The notes: generated by a model from the sequence alone, not told the origin. Counted from the first letter of the stretch, positions 10,891-23,500 are shown. The stretch is 64,000 nt of DNA from Acanthamoeba lenticulata (GCA_002179805.1 NAVB01000008.1:58987-122986), one strand, 5' to 3'. Made by a program: numbers and translations.

Positions 10891-12048
10891 TCAAGAGGCG
10901 CCGTTCCACTCGTCATCAAACTGTTGCAGGAAAGCCAGCATGAACGCGTGTCTGAACAACGAGACCAGTGAGATGTGTGCATTCGTGTCCAGCTGAAAGG
11001 GAGTAATGATTTGGCATGCCAAAGGGCACCTTTTTTCTGCAAGTCGCTTGCCCGACTCCGTGTTCATCATGTCCTTCAGCTTTAGCAGCTTCTCATGAAA
11101 GTGGCTGCGGGGAGGAAGGAGATGAACATATGCATATGCAGAAAGAGCACCAGGTTGAAGGATGCAAGATAAAAGCGGGCAGATGTACTTGACGGCCGAG
11201 CTTCCTGGGTTGGACACGTATTCCTCCTTGGTCAAGGTGGTACGAGGCGGGCACGCGGGGTCGTACAGCGGGGTCCCGGGGCCTGCCATGATCATCATCA
11301 CCATCATGAGCAGCGAAAAGGTGGACAGGCATTGGAATGTCGTACGCTTGGCGCCTGAGAAGGTGAAGGTGCGGGCGATCCCGATGGCACCAATCGCGTC
11401 TAAGCGGTCTAGAAAGCGAAGGGTTGGCGAAGAAGGGCAGACAGGGAAAGGAGTTGAGGCGTGGAGACGAACCAGCGTCTTGCACGACTGCCAGCTCGGG
11501 CGGCAGGGAGCTTGCTTGAGCTCGGCCTCCAGAGGCCAGATGCTCCTTGAAGCCCATGTTGCGGATCACAGCCAGCACGGCCTCCCTCGACTCCTCGCCC
11601 ACCTCGGCCTCCCCCTCCAAGAATTGCTTTGGGGCAAACACCAAGTGAGGACGTGGTGCCGCAGGGCAGGCGTGGTGAAGGATGAGTCATGGCGCACCTG
11701 AGCGTGGGACAAGGAGGCATCGTCGCTCGGGGAGCGATACTTCCAGTCGTCTACATCATGAAGCACAGCGGCCAGCTCCACCACAGCCTGGTTGAGCACT
11801 ACGCCCCTCTTTCGCTCCTCTTCCGCCTGCATGGCCACCAAGGAGGAACGCTTCAGCAAAGGGGCGGGGGCGGGGGGAGCACCGGGGCGAGGCAGGCCTG
11901 GTACCAGCCGGCGAGCAGTGGCGAGCACGCGGAGGACGTGGAAGGAATCGTGAGAAGCGTCAACCTTGTGCTGGCCTGCCCCCTGCACGCGCTCCACTAA
12001 GGCCAAAGCTCGCGCAAGGACACCACTCACTTGGCCACCCGCCGCCAT
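10891..12048 (-). CDS. HD-domain phosphohydrolase (YedJ/YpgQ-like)
   Basis: The first exon has DASHDSFHVLRVLATARRLV and then AAVLHDVDDWKY, the H...HD signature of the HD superfamily. These metal-dependent phosphohydrolases include bacterial YpgQ, a nucleotide pyrophosphohydrolase. Later exons give AVLAVIRNMGFKEH, RLDAIGAIGIARTF, HFHEKLLKLKDMMNTESG and the tail HAFMLAFLQQFDDEW, which follow the YedJ family in order. The loop between the two histidines carries a Pro/Ala-rich insert (about residues 45-70). The start at 12048 is the Met just before the conserved domain. An in-frame Met at 12105 would add an AT-rich coded extension that is probably UTR. The product looks soluble, without a targeting signal. 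About 100 bases separate it from the ZIP gene start. Confidence 0.8.
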
Positions 12049-12143
12049 GTTCTCTCGCTTGAGCCGGAGAAAGAAAAAGTTGAATTTGAGGAAGAATTTA
12101 TTCACAAAAGAAGACAGATCGAGAAGGATGAGATAACACCCCT

Positions 12144-13090
12144 TTAATCGGTGTAGGAGGAGATGAAGGCGTGATGATCACGTTCAGGAAAGCCCTCAGC
12201 GCTCTTCCAAGGGGTGCATGACGCCTTAATCTTGTCGTTAATCTCGAACAGTGACTTATCCTGCGAGCCAGCAACGAATTCATGCATCGTCCTGCAGCAC
12301 GAACACACTTGTAAGTCATTGCTACTTCTTCTAGAGGAGATTGTCTTATTGTAGGTGGTGGCGGGCGCACCAGGAACCGGCCTTGCCGTTGGGCTTGATG
12401 AAGAACTCGAGCTTACGCGGCTGCCTCTGGGGCTCCGGCGTGTCGTAGAACTGGAAGTGATAGCGCTCCGTGTCCAACTGCCAGTGGTAGACCGGGTCGA
12501 AGAAGATGTACCCCGAGCCCATAAACTCAGCCTCGCTCAGGTCGAAGTGAGTCAAGTTGCCTCGCACGCTCTGTTGCGACAAGTCAATAGGGTGAGTGCA
12601 ACCGCGCAGACCTCCCACACAGCACAAGGTGACGAAATGTGAACCTTCGTGAAGCAGGTGGCGAGGTTGCCCTTGTAGAACACGGCAAACATCATCTTCT
12701 CGACGTGGTCATAGATGAACGAGTGGAACATTGTTTCACCATGCACTCCGGCAAGTCGATCAACACGAGCCTTTTGCAGTTTCTGTGTGGTGCAAGTAGT
12801 GAGAGAGGCACAAGCAGCCAATCTCTTACCAAGCAGTCACGTACCTCGTCCCTGAACCAGCGGAAGTACTCCTGGTACGGCTTGTAGTTCCTCTCTACAT
12901 GAATCGACGTGGCAAAGGCCGTAGGCAGCTATAAGATGTCTCTCTTGTCAGTACTGCTGTATGGCACAAACCCAAGGGGAGGCATCACCTGTGGCTTCTC
13001 GGGCACGACGATTTGCTTCCAGCCGTGGCAGCAAGCCAGACACGTGAAACACACGAGGAGAAGCAGGGGGAGGACAAGCTTGTTCTGCAT
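12144..13090 (-). CDS. Secreted protein of unknown function (possible ependymin-like fold)
   Basis: The start at 13090 opens with a clear signal peptide (KLVLPLLLLVCFTCLACCHG). Four or more exons follow, giving in order LPTAFATSIHVERNY, YQEYFRWFRDE, KLQKARVDRLAG, HVEKMMFAVFYKGNLATCF, then FFDPVYHWQLDTERYHFQFY. The last exon ends with INDKIKASCTPWKSAEGF and a TAA at 12144-12146. The pattern is a small secreted beta-rich protein: a basic strand, then Y-D-H, an aromatic strand and a Cys. It recalls ependymin-related and lipocalin-like secreted proteins, but I cannot assign it with certainty. About 230 residues. No membrane anchor is seen. Confidence 0.6.
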
Positions 13091-13760
13091 GTCGGTGCGC
13101 GGCGGTACGTGCGTAAAATGATAACCTTGACTGGGGCTCAGCCTGAGGCTTTATGGAGGCCGTGATGATCACGGCGTCGCTTGCGAGTCAGAGGCTTTTC
13201 CCCTCCCCGCCAAGGAGAGAAGCGGCGATGCGCGCCTGACTCATCGCGGCCATCGACCTGGAATCTCACCCCCCCCCCCTCTGCCTTGGCTTCCGCAGAA
13301 CAGAAAACAGCTTGCTAGCTCATTGGCTGCCGGAGCGCAGGACCTAACGGATGTCTTTGTAAGGGTTTCCACCCGTTTCTCGCCCCATGTTGCTTAACCA
13401 ATCAGAGCCCGCCCCAAAGAGCCAACCAGGTGTCGACGACCTGACCGCAGGTGCGTTACGGGGCAGACAACTCGCCCAACGTTACAGACCTCACATCGCC
13501 CAGGCCTTTCCTGCTCGTGGATCCCACTGGGCGAGGAACTTGTTAAGGGCATGAGGCTCTCTGGCACGCGTTCTCCTGCTCCGTCCTGGCAATTTTGATG
13601 AAATGGTGGCCAGGCAGACCCCGAGGCCGTTCAGACAGTGACAAGCTGCTCTCCGCCAAGTTCAGGGCCCTCTCGCACACCTTACCCCCAACGAACTCCC
13701 GACTCGAACACACAGCCCCACACGCGCCCACACAACAACACAGCCCCCAAAGGACTCGTG
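13091..13760. promoter_or_regulatory. Divergent intergenic region with CCAAT boxes in both orientations
   Basis: This region separates the secreted-protein gene (minus) from the F-box/RCC1 gene (plus). It holds a forward CCAAT at 13398-13402 within AACCAATCAGAG, an inverted ATTGG at 13322-13326, a CCCGCCCC GC-box-like run just downstream, and a C9 tract at about 13269. I see no supported gene in it. A shared promoter is inferred from the arrangement and motifs. Confidence 0.45.
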
Positions 13761-15734
13761 ATGAAGAGGAAGGTCAGCGTCAGCGGCGAGCGCGCCATCC
13801 AGCTTGAGCGCCCCAAGGAGAGGCGTCAGCGAAGCGCCAGCGACGATGACCTCTTCTCTTCCACATGCGGGACCGAGGGCCCAGCCGCAAACATCGAACA
13901 AGTGCTGGTGGACAAGGAGCTCATGTTTCTTGTCCTTGGACCCGACCTCTTCACGTGGAAGGACTTGCCCCTGCTGGCCCTCGTGTGCAGGTGCGCGCCT
14001 CTCTCTTTGGTGGTCGCCATTGGTGTTGGCTCCGCCGCTCGGAGTTGCATCCTTCCCTTTTACTGTTTGTTTTTTAAAAGAATGAAAACTGATGACATTC
14101 ACTGGCGCCAGACGCTGGTGGCGGCTAACGCAGGACGCCGTGCTGAGGCAGCAGCTCGTCGAGGGCAACGTGATTTCATTCGGCCTCGCGGACCCATCGG
14201 GCCATGGCGACCACACCGACAAGTTGCGGCCCAAGTGCATCGAGGCCCTCGCGCGACAGCGAGTCAAAGATGTGAGCGCCGGCCTGCACCACAGCCTTGT
14301 GGCCACCAAGGAAGGCGCCCTCTTTTCGTTTGGCTACGGTTGTGGTACGCACATCTCCTCTTCTTTTCTTTTTCTTTCTCTTTGGCACTGACCCCCTGCG
14401 ACAGACGGCAGGCTGGGCCACGGCGATCAACGCGCGCAGCGGCTGCCGCGACAGGTGATGTCACTGGCCAGTGTGCGCATCGTGCAGGTCGCTGCGGGGG
14501 CTCACCACAGCCTGGTCCTCAGGTTCGCATTTGTTTGGCCTACGGCCCGTGCGTGACGGCGACCGCGAGGCTCACAAACAAACGGAATCACACACACACA
14601 CATCAGTGACAGAGGGCAGGTGTTTTCGTTTGGCGTGGGTCTCGACGGGAGCCTCGGGCACGGCGATCAGGCTCGCCAGTTGGTGCCCAAGCTCGTCACC
14701 TGCCTTCAGCGCGAGAAGGTCGTTGATATCGCCGCGGGTACGGCGCACAGCCTGGTGGTGACCGACGCGGGCGACGTCTACTCGTTCGGACAGGGGTCTG
14801 AGGTGCGGTTGCATTCCTGAACAGCCAGACGAACGCCCACCCTGTAGCGTTGATCGTTGATTCAAACGGCAACAACCAAACAACCTCGCAGGGCGCGTTG
14901 GGTCACGGGGACACCGACAGCTGCTTGCTCCCCAAGAAGCTTCAGCACTTTGTACATAGGCCCGCAGCCCGTGTGGCCGCAGGCGGCAGCCACAGCCTGG
15001 TGCTGTCTAAGGTCAGCGGCTCTCCATCCAACGAGCCAACTACGAGTTTGCGGTGATGCTCAAATCCCTCCTCCAACAGGACGGAAGCGTTCTTTCCTTT
15101 GGACACAACGGGCGCGGGCAGCTGGGCCTGGGCCACTTCACCGCGCTGGTCAGCTCTCCGCACGAGATTCGCCTCCCGCCGACCGAGGTCGCCAGCGGCG
15201 AGAACGACGCTGACTTGCGCTCGGAGCGCGTGATTGACATCGAAGCCGGCGCATGCCACAGCCTCGTGCTGACCGCAAGTGGCCAGGTGTATTCCTTCGG
15301 CGCGGGTGCCTACGGCCAGCTGGGTAACGACACCAACCAAATCTCTACTCTGGTTGTTGTTGTTGTTGTTGAGCCTCACCGTTGTTGTGTTGGAATAGGC
15401 CACGGGAACGACTTGAAAGACAGGTCTGCACCAGCTCGCATCCGATCGCTCGACAGCGAGTTCATAGTGGACATCGCTGCTGGAAACAACTTTAGCCTCG
15501 TGCTCAACGCCGAGGGCAAGGTCCTTTCCTTCGGCTACGGGAAGGTACACACACAGCCTCTTACTCGCCGTTGTTCATCTGGCGGCTCGAGCTGAACGTT
15601 CGTTGCGCTTGCAGTACGGTCGGCTGGGCAAAGGCGACGAGAGCAACGCCACTCAACCGACAGTCGTGTTTTCTGCAAGCCGCAGTGTGTCAGCCATCTC
15701 AGCCGGCTATGGGCACAGCTTAGTGGTTGTTTAG
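13761..15734 (+). CDS. F-box-like and RCC1-repeat (beta-propeller) protein
   Basis: The start at 13761 gives MKRKVSVSGERAIQL, then an F-box-like helix block (FLVLGPDLFTWKDLPLLALVCR, with W-R-L-T-Q-D-A-V-L after an intron). From about residue 115 there are six or seven RCC1 repeats, each with GHGD, then V-x-D-I-A-A-G-x-x-H-S-L-V and S-F-G. Examples are RVKDVSAGLHHSLVATKEG, KVVDIAAGTAHSLVVTDAG and FIVDIAAGNNFSLVLNAEG. About eight exons with introns at repeat boundaries end at the TAG at 15732-15734. RCC1 propellers serve as GTPase exchange factors or as ubiquitin-ligase substrate receptors. The F-box-like N-terminus favours the second role here, by inference. About 470 residues. Confidence 0.8.
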
Positions 15735-16221
15735 GACAGCCCTCACCTTTTCAAGTGAGACATGTACATACAAGAACAATTCGCGCACTCTTTCAAACCA
15801 CTCTTTCGCGGTCACAACACTTCTCGCACCGCACAGGGAGCTCCAGAAAGGAGTTCTTTTCTGCGGTACTTACCCAAGCAGGTTACCGATTGAAGAGGCG
15901 TCAGCCCAACGGCCTGACTTGGTGGCGTCAACCTTCTTCATCGATTCCGCAGTTGGAGAGTACCAACCAATCCGCGTTGCTCCATGTGCATCTATGCAAG
16001 GAATTTGTCCGCAAAAACGCCAACCTCCGCGGAAAAAGAGCCGGTCGGTGTTTCGGCGCGAAGAACGTGACAGAAGGCGCGAAGTGAAGTCGATTGGCGC
16101 CAAGCGACCCAGTAGAGCTTTTACTCGCCACCAGAGCAGCTACACGACTACGAAGCCAAAGTGCACTTACGAAATCTGATCTACCCAGCTCACTTAGCAT
16201 ATAAACGATTAAGAGAACGAA
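15735..16221. other. Intergenic region upstream of the Tyr-rich protein gene
   Basis: No supported gene lies here. CCAAT occurs near 15965 (ACCAATCCG). A TATAAA sits at 16200-16205, only 17 bases before the next ATG, too close for a usual TATA-to-start distance unless the leader is extremely short. The sequence resembles ordinary amoebal promoter and 3'-flank DNA. Confidence 0.35.
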
Positions 16222-17028
16222 ATGTCTGCTAAGAGAAGTGCGCGCAAGCAATTACTTTTCACCATTGAAGAGCCAGGTGGTGTCGTATCATCCACTCCAT
16301 CCACGGACACTTCCAATCGAGCGGGGTCTGCGAAAAAGAAGAAGGGCTCCTCTGGAGGAGGAGCAAGCACAGCTAAGATCGACTACAAAGCTGCCCTTCT
16401 CCACGATGTGGAGCGAGTAGCCAAGTCGACATCAACTACACTGCCACCATCAGCAACGAAGAGACCCACGGCACCGCTGCCGGAAGACGAATTCCCTGCG
16501 CTCGTCCCTTCTACAGCGGCGCCGCCTCTCGCGACCAACAGTGGTAGCACGGAGCAACAGTCCTCTACTCCCACCAGCGGCGCTAAGCGAAGGAGGAAGC
16601 AAGCACGAAATCTTGTTCAGTCCTCTCCCATTTCCAAGGAACAGCGAGTCATCAGACGGCCATCCTCGCCTGACCTCAGCTCCTCTGACTCAGAAGACTC
16701 CTCTTACTCGCTTTGGTCTGGCCCAGCGTCCCCCTTCTTCTCCTCGTCTCTACTCAACCCCAGCCTCTCTTACGCACCAACGCCTCGCCTGGCGACGACA
16801 AGTGAGGTGGACATCCACCCGTTCTACAACGGGGCGGGCTTCTTGGACTGCAACAGCGCCTACTATGCTGCGTACTACCACGCGGCCGCGGCCGCGTACT
16901 ACCCCTACGGCCTCCCCAACGGCAGCCCGTCCTCCCCACCATCGGCCGTCTATCCGCAGCAGTATGCCTACCCCTCGCCCTACGCGCCTCTTGGCGCCAA
17001 TCCGACCCTCTATCAGACTGTAAACTAG
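16222..17028 (+). CDS. Low-complexity Ser/Ala/Tyr/Pro-rich protein, unknown function
   Basis: A single open frame of 268 residues with a good ATG context. The N-terminus is basic (SAKRSARKQLL) and a Lys run near residue 38 could act as a nuclear signal. Residues 80-100 contain LPEDEFPALVPS, which resembles the short EFPAL-type motif seen in several translation and RNA-binding factors. A run of acidic Ser residues (SSSDSEDSS) is a likely casein-kinase-2 site. The C-terminal third is Tyr/Ala/Pro-rich (AYYAAYYHAAAAAYYPYG). No folded domain is recognised. Composition suggests a disordered nuclear or RNA-associated protein, but this is only an inference. Confidence 0.6.
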   Translation: MSAKRSARKQLLFTIEEPGGVVSSTPSTDTSNRAGSAKKKKGSSGGGASTAKIDYKAALLHDVERVAKSTSTTLPPSATKRPTAPLPEDEFPALVPSTAAPPLATNSGSTEQQSSTPTSGAKRRRKQARNLVQSSPISKEQRVIRRPSSPDLSSSDSEDSSYSLWSGPASPFFSSSLLNPSLSYAPTPRLATTSEVDIHPFYNGAGFLDCNSAYYAAYYHAAAAAYYPYGLPNGSPSSPPSAVYPQQYAYPSPYAPLGANPTLYQTVN

Positions 17029-17552
17029 CGCACGCCCATCATGAGCCCTTCCTGTTGATGGTGTACATAAAGGAATCAGCTTAATCTGAGCGCTAGATCT
17101 CTTCTTTTCTCTGGTGGTTCCATCGAACCGAGCAGTAGTAGAGGGCAAGGGCTTTTGTCGCCTTTATGCAGTGGAGTGGGTCAAGTAATGTCCGCGTAGA
17201 CAAGGAATAGAGCCACACGGGCGCGGCACGCCCCAAGCAGCCTGTACATGCGCGCACGCAAACCGGCCTTGCATGATCATGACCGTGTCGGAGAGGGAAA
17301 GAGAGAGAGAGACAGGAAGGAAGAAGAGCCCTCCGGTGATAATGACGACGTCGAGATGAAACACTCGGTGGGCACAGAGCTTGAGGGTAGATTGCGAGAG
17401 AGCGAGCGAGAAAGAGAGCTGTCCTCCTCTGCTTCCACGTGTAGAGAGGAGACTGAATCGCGCAGGTGGAGAACCAGAGGCATCGTGTTGCTCTTGTTCG
17501 GGAGAAGAAGAGTTGATCGGTTGGAGAGATCGAGATGAAGAAAGAGAAGCCC
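17029..17552. other. Convergent 3' flank
   Basis: This lies between the stop of the Tyr-rich protein gene (plus) and the stop of the large kinase-ArfGAP gene (minus). It is rich in GA/CT simple sequence (GAGAGAGAGA near 17300), consistent with UTR or spacer. No conserved frame was seen. Confidence 0.4.
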
Positions 17553-20500
17553 TCAAGAGAAAGGATTCCACGAGGAGTCTCCGGACGGTCGCTCGGCGGC
17601 ATAGATCGCCTTTTGCTGCGAGATCAGCCGCGACACATCAAACTGTGGAGCAACCAACAGCCAAAGAGCAAAGCAACCGGCGTGAGCATCATCATCATCG
17701 TCGTCACCATCGTCGGCCAGGAAGAGACGCGCGTACCTCGTTGATCATGTGCTTCTCGTGGCCGGCGTAGGACTTACTTCGGCTGTGCGTTCGCTTGAGC
17801 GGGCCGTGCTGCGTCTCCTCGACGTTGGACTCGGCGTGGTGGTGCTGCTGATGACCACCTCCGACGGCGCCCGCCGGGGCGGCAGCCGCAGCGGCGGCGG
17901 AGATCATGGGCATCTCCATCAGCGAGGCCGTGCGGCTGGCCTCGCTCACGATCAGCGGCGGCGGGTGGTGTTGTCCCGGCAGCTGGAAGGCCCCGCTGCT
18001 CATGCTGGGCTCGAGGCGGCGCCGCGAGGGCGGGCGCTTGGCCGAGCTGTGGAGCTCGTCCCGGAATCGCTTGTACACGTACTTGTCCTCGATCCACCGC
18101 TTGATTTGCCTGCACTGCGCGTGTTAAACACCTGCGCGCGCGGATGTGTGCGTGCGTGATGTGGGCCACGCACTCTTTGGGCGAGTGCTCGGTGGGGCGC
18201 TGGTAGGTGGGCGGCACGCGCGCCTCCCACAGCTCGCTCGCCTTCTTGTTGCCCATCATCTCCATCAACTGCACATCATCATCGCACGGGCGATGGTGAG
18301 TTTCGGTCTGGAATGTATGGAATGCATGGGGAATGAAGAAAGGCACGCGTACGTCGACGTGGCGGTGGTTCCAGGTGTCGAGCGTGCAGGACTTGACCTT
18401 GGACACGTGCGTGCCCAGCCCGCGGTGGACGCCCGAGCAGCCCAGGCACACGAACACGCCCAGGTTGAGCGACGCCCACCGCGGCCCCGACGCGCCGCAC
18501 TCGGCGCAGGTCTTGTTCTCGGGAAGCTGCAGCAGCTTCTCCAGGCGCGCCTTGATCTCGGCCTGCTGCTTTGCCTGCTTCACATTCCACACTTGGCATG
18601 AGTACATGAGCTGGGGCTGGGGCTGGGGTTGGGAATGGACCTCGTCGCCGACGTCCGAGGCCGCTCCGCCGCCGCGGGCGGTGGCCTCGTCGCCGCTGCT
18701 GTCGCTGCGCCGCTCGACGGTCGGGCTCGGGTTGTTGGCGTCGAACGCGGCCAGCGAGGCGGCCAGGCGCCGCGGCGGGGAGGCCGGCGACGACGACTCA
18801 CTGCCGCCGCCGCCGATGCCGGAGCTGCCGCCGGCACCGCCGGTGCTGACGCCCAGGCGGACCGCGGAGGCCGCGGAGCCGGCGACGGCGATGCCCCCGA
18901 CCGCAGTTGTGGTCTTGGTGGTGTCGCGCTCGCGTTCGCGCTCGAGCTCCTCCTCCCACTCCTTCTGCATCTCGCGCTTGAGCTCCTTCTTGAAGTCCTT
19001 CCCCATCTTCTTGCTGGCGGCCTTCTTGAACTCCTTCTCGCGCTTCTTCTCCATCTTGGACCGCTCGCGCTCGCGCTTGCGCTCGTCCTTCTCGCGCCGC
19101 TCGCGCTCCTTCCGCTCCTTCTTCTCGCGGTCCTTGTCGTGCTGCACCGAGGCCTCACGCGGCAGGCCCTTGAGCCGTACCTGCGCAAAGTGTGGGTTGT
19201 GCGACACCGGGTACTGCAGCGCCTGCAGGTTCAGCGACACGCTGATCTTCTGCCGCTGCTTGCCGTCATCATCATCGTCGTCGTCGTCATCAGTATCAGG
19301 CCAGAGGGCGACGGGGCAAGAGTTGAGGTTGAGCGCACCTGGGCGAGAACGGGGACGAGAGACGGGGCGATGGTGGTGTATTGCAGCGTCTGCGCGTAGA
19401 ATCGCGAGAGCACGTGGTAGAGGGCCTTGTAGCTGCCCTTCAGCTCCTGGAACGTCCCCTGTTTGTCCTTGTCTGTTTTTGATTTTTTATTTCAAAAAAA
19501 ATAATAATACAGAGTTAATAGACAATTCAAATTATTTTATGAAAAATAATTGTCTCTCAAGCTTGAAAAAACAAAGGAGGAGATGTACCCATGGAAAAGA
19601 CCTTGAGCTTGACGAGGAGGTAGGTCGACATGGAGAGGATGGCGTGGGACTCGGCCACGAGCAAGGGCAGAGCCTCCAGGGCCAGCCCGCCGTAGGTGTC
19701 GAGCTGGCTGAAGAACAAGTTGGGGATGTCCACCAGCGCCTGTTGCACGCCCAGCAGGTCTTCCAGCTCTCTGCGCTCATCGCACACACAGGCACATTAG
19801 CGTCATCTCACCATCGCCGTCATCGTCGTCGTCGTCATGTTCAGCGACGCGAGAACGCACTGGAAGGACACGGCCTGGTCGAGGGCGAACTGGTCGCTCT
19901 TCTGCCGCTGCTGGGCGTGGTGGGTCTGCAGGGAGTAGGTCCCCTCAAACTGCGGATGCCGCTGGTGGAACTCGATCTTCTTGGCCAGGAACGTGCACAT
20001 CAGCTGCACCGCCTGCCCCTTCTCCAGCGACCTGCCCAAGTTGACGACAATGACGTCGACGACGACGACGAGAACGGTGAGTCCAACGCAGCCCAACGTG
20101 AGAGGCATGGCTGGAAGGTGGCGAGGGCGATGTGGGATGTGGGCCACGCACTTGGCGGCGCTTCGCAAGCTCTGGAGCCAGGCGAGTTGCTGATAGCACT
20201 CCATGAGGATGGCGGGCGAGCTCTCCTGCAGCATGCGGAACAGACTGAGAAGGCACCGCATGCACTTGTCAAACGTTTTGGTCAGCTTGCGGCTCTTGAG
20301 GTGCGCAAAGAACTTGTCCGTCACGCCGTTGCCCGCCCAGATGCGTGCATCATCGACGGGAGGTGCGATCTTTGAGTTAAGGCCGAAAACAGCAAAAGAA
20401 TGAATAAAAATAATATATCAAAAATAGAAAATATAGAAAATAAAATAAAAATAGGGGTGGTTCGAAGAGGATATTGTCTGCGGGGGCGAGGGCCCACAAG

Positions 20501-23500
20501 CGGTGGCCCTGCGCGATGGCCTTGCGCGCGAGGTAATCGGCCGTGAACACAAACTCGACATCAAAATCTGTTGGTGCGGCATTGCGTGGTGTGTGTGAGA
20601 GAATCGACGCGCACGCACGCACGCACGAGGACAAGGACAGGGACGACGAGCGTACTGTGCTTGAGGAAGGGCTGGTGGAGGGCAATGTCCGCGTTCAAGA
20701 ACTGGGTCTGCTTGGACTCCTTGCTCGTGCTGGCTAGCGCTACGGCGAGCGGGATCGGCGGTGACGAGGCGATGCTAAAGGGCGACAGCTCGTCCTCGGG
20801 GTGGTGGAGCCCGATGGCCGCGTCCGAGGAGTCGATCGGGCCCTCGCCGGCGTACTCGATCTGGCCCAGCTTGCCAAAGAGCTTGCTCCGGCGATTGCCC
20901 TTCTTGGCCTCCTTGCCGCTCAAGCCCTCATCGCTGAGCATACCGCCACCACTGCCACCACTGCCACCACTGCCGCCACCGTCCCCTTTGGCGCGGATCT
21001 CCTTGAAGCCGCCCTTCTCCTTCATCTGGACTGTCTTGCGCAGCATCTTGAGCTTGGTCGTTTCCTTGCTGCCCTCGGACCCAAAGTCGTGCTCGGTGGA
21101 GCCCAGCATGTTGACCCCGTCCTCGTCGCTGCTGCTGATCGTGCTTCTGCACACCCGACGCGTCCACATCTCACCGGTGAGCCTGGCTACGGTCTCACAG
21201 CACCACGCACACGCATGAAGAGGACAGCGTACCCAGGGATGACCTCGCGCCGCTTCTTTTTCTTCTTCTTGTGGGAGGAGCCGCCGGCCGATGGCGAGCG
21301 GCCATGATGAGCCTTGTCGAGGGCCTCGTGCAGGTTGGCGCTGTCCACCGAGTGGCTCTTGCGCTCGTGCTCGCTCTCCCGCTCGCGCTCGATGAGCTGC
21401 ATCATCGTCTCAAAGGTGATGATCTCGCCGCGGCCTTCCTTCTCCCGGCCGGAGCCGCTGGCCGTGGGCAGGATCGACATCCCGCCTCCGTTACTGCCGC
21501 CACTGCTCTTGCTGATCCCGCCGCGGGTTGGCGTCGTGTTGCCGGTCGGGCCGCGGCTGGCGCCACCGCTGGTCAGCGGCTTGATGCTCATCCCGCCCAT
21601 CGCCGCGACTTGGGCGGCGTTGCCATCGGCGCCGCCGCTGGTCAGCGGGTTCATCGTGAGTCCGCCGTAGCCCATGGCCGACATGGATACCTTGCCGCCG
21701 CTGGTCAGGGGCGCCATCGTCAGGCCGCCGGAGGCGTTGCCGCTGGTCAATGGTGTCATCGTGAGGCCGCCGCCGCTTGCCAAAGGCGTCATCGTGAGGC
21801 CGCCGCCACTGGCCAGCGGCGTCATTGTAAGACCGCCGCCGCTGGCCAGCGGGTTCATCGTGAGGCCGCCGTTCATGGCGAGGCCTGGATTGCCGCCGCT
21901 CGTAAGCGGATTCATCGTGAGACCGCCGCTCGGGTTGTTCCCGCTCGTGCGCGGCAGCATCGTGAGGCCGCCGCTGGCGAGCGGGCTCAATGTGAGACCG
22001 CCGCTGGCATTGCCGCCGCTGGCGAGCGGGGTGATGGTGAGACCTCCGCCCTGATTGCCACCGCCGCTGGGGATGGGCGTCATGGTCAGGCCCTGGTTGC
22101 CGCCACCGCTCGGGATGGGCGTCATGGTGAGGCCGCCGGCGCCCTGATTGCTGCCGCTGCCGAGCGGCATCATGCTCAGGCCGCCCAGAGGGTGCGGCAG
22201 CGTGCCGCCGCTGCCGAGCGGGCTCATGGACATCATGCCCAGCATGGGCGAGCCGGGCATGAGCGAAGGCGAGGTTGGCATGAGGCTTGCCATGTGAGGC
22301 GAGGGTGCCAGGTGCAGAGAGGGCGACGTGTGCGTCGACGTCGCCGTCTCGGGCATGAGGAGCGGTGATGACGCAGCGCTGAACGACATCTTGCGGTGAC
22401 CCGGCGGTGCCGGAATGGCAAACACGTGTTGCTCTCCGCCAGGGCTGGCTCGGCCGTTGGACAAATCGCCATTGACGCCGTCACCGCTTTGTCCGTCAAA
22501 GTGCAGTTGGTCGCGCCGAGCGTGCGTTGAGTTGCGCTTCGCTCGGCGCGAGTCACGCAGAGCGGTCTTTTGCTCCTGGCCGGGCGAGCCACCGCCGGGC
22601 GGCGGCGCCACCATCACAGGGCTCGGGCGGAATGCGTCCGCGTCGCTGCCTTTCCTCGGCAGCGATGGGCCTCGCTCTGTCGTTGTTATCGTTGTCGTCA
22701 TTACCGACCATTGTCGTCAGCACGCAGTCAGCAGCTGGCTGGAGCGGGCGGGGAGCGGCGGACGCACCACGTGTGCTGGTGGCGTGGGTCCCGTAGAGGG
22801 AGAAGGGCGTCGTGGCGATGACCTTGTCCGGGAAGGACGACGAGAGCGAGCCAGACGAGTGGGGCGAGGGCTGGATCTCGCCATCGCCGCCCGGAGGCGG
22901 CAGCTCGTCGCCGTCGAGGCTGTCCTGCGAGCCGCCCCACGTGCGGGAGCGGCGGTGCTTCCCGGGCGTGTCGAACTCGGATCCGCTCGGGTGGGCCTTG
23001 AGCCGTTGCAATCGCTGAATGACCCACGTGATGTCGGGCCGCTGCTCGGCATCCAGCTCCAGCATTCGCCCTTAACCAGTTGTGCAGGTTAGAAAATGCA
23101 AATTATTATCAAAGTAAATAAGAATAAGAAATTACTAATAATAATGATAATAAAGGCTCTACGTACGGATCAGGTCGTTTAGCTCGGTCGAGTATTTGGG
23201 GGTGAGGGGGAAAGAGAAGCTGGCCTTGAGGATGGCTAGTCGTCCGCCTATGCTGAACGCGTCCTCAAAAAAGCACATTTTGTAGAGCATGCAACCCAAC
23301 GCCTGCTCTCGCGCAACATTTGGCTTGGTTGATCAAAAAGCGTCGCTCTGTGGCGTCGTGGTGGTTGATGACGTACCCAGATGTCGGCCTTCTCGTTGAT
23401 AGGCTTGACCGCATAGAGATCCAACATCTCTGGAGCTCGGTACACCATCTTCATGCAAACATCAATGTTGGTGAGACAGCTCAAGAAAAGATGAATTTAA

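Noticed and set aside
18333..20375. 680-residue plus-strand open frame
   Set aside because: It runs antisense to the ArfGAP and ANTH-like exons, is Ser/Arg/Leu low-complexity and crosses their introns. It is a by-product of GC-rich codons on the minus strand.
21690..22200. Regular repeats resembling an array of direct repeats with spacers
   Set aside because: The units stay in the minus-strand reading frame and code a peptide repeat, so it is not a CRISPR array.
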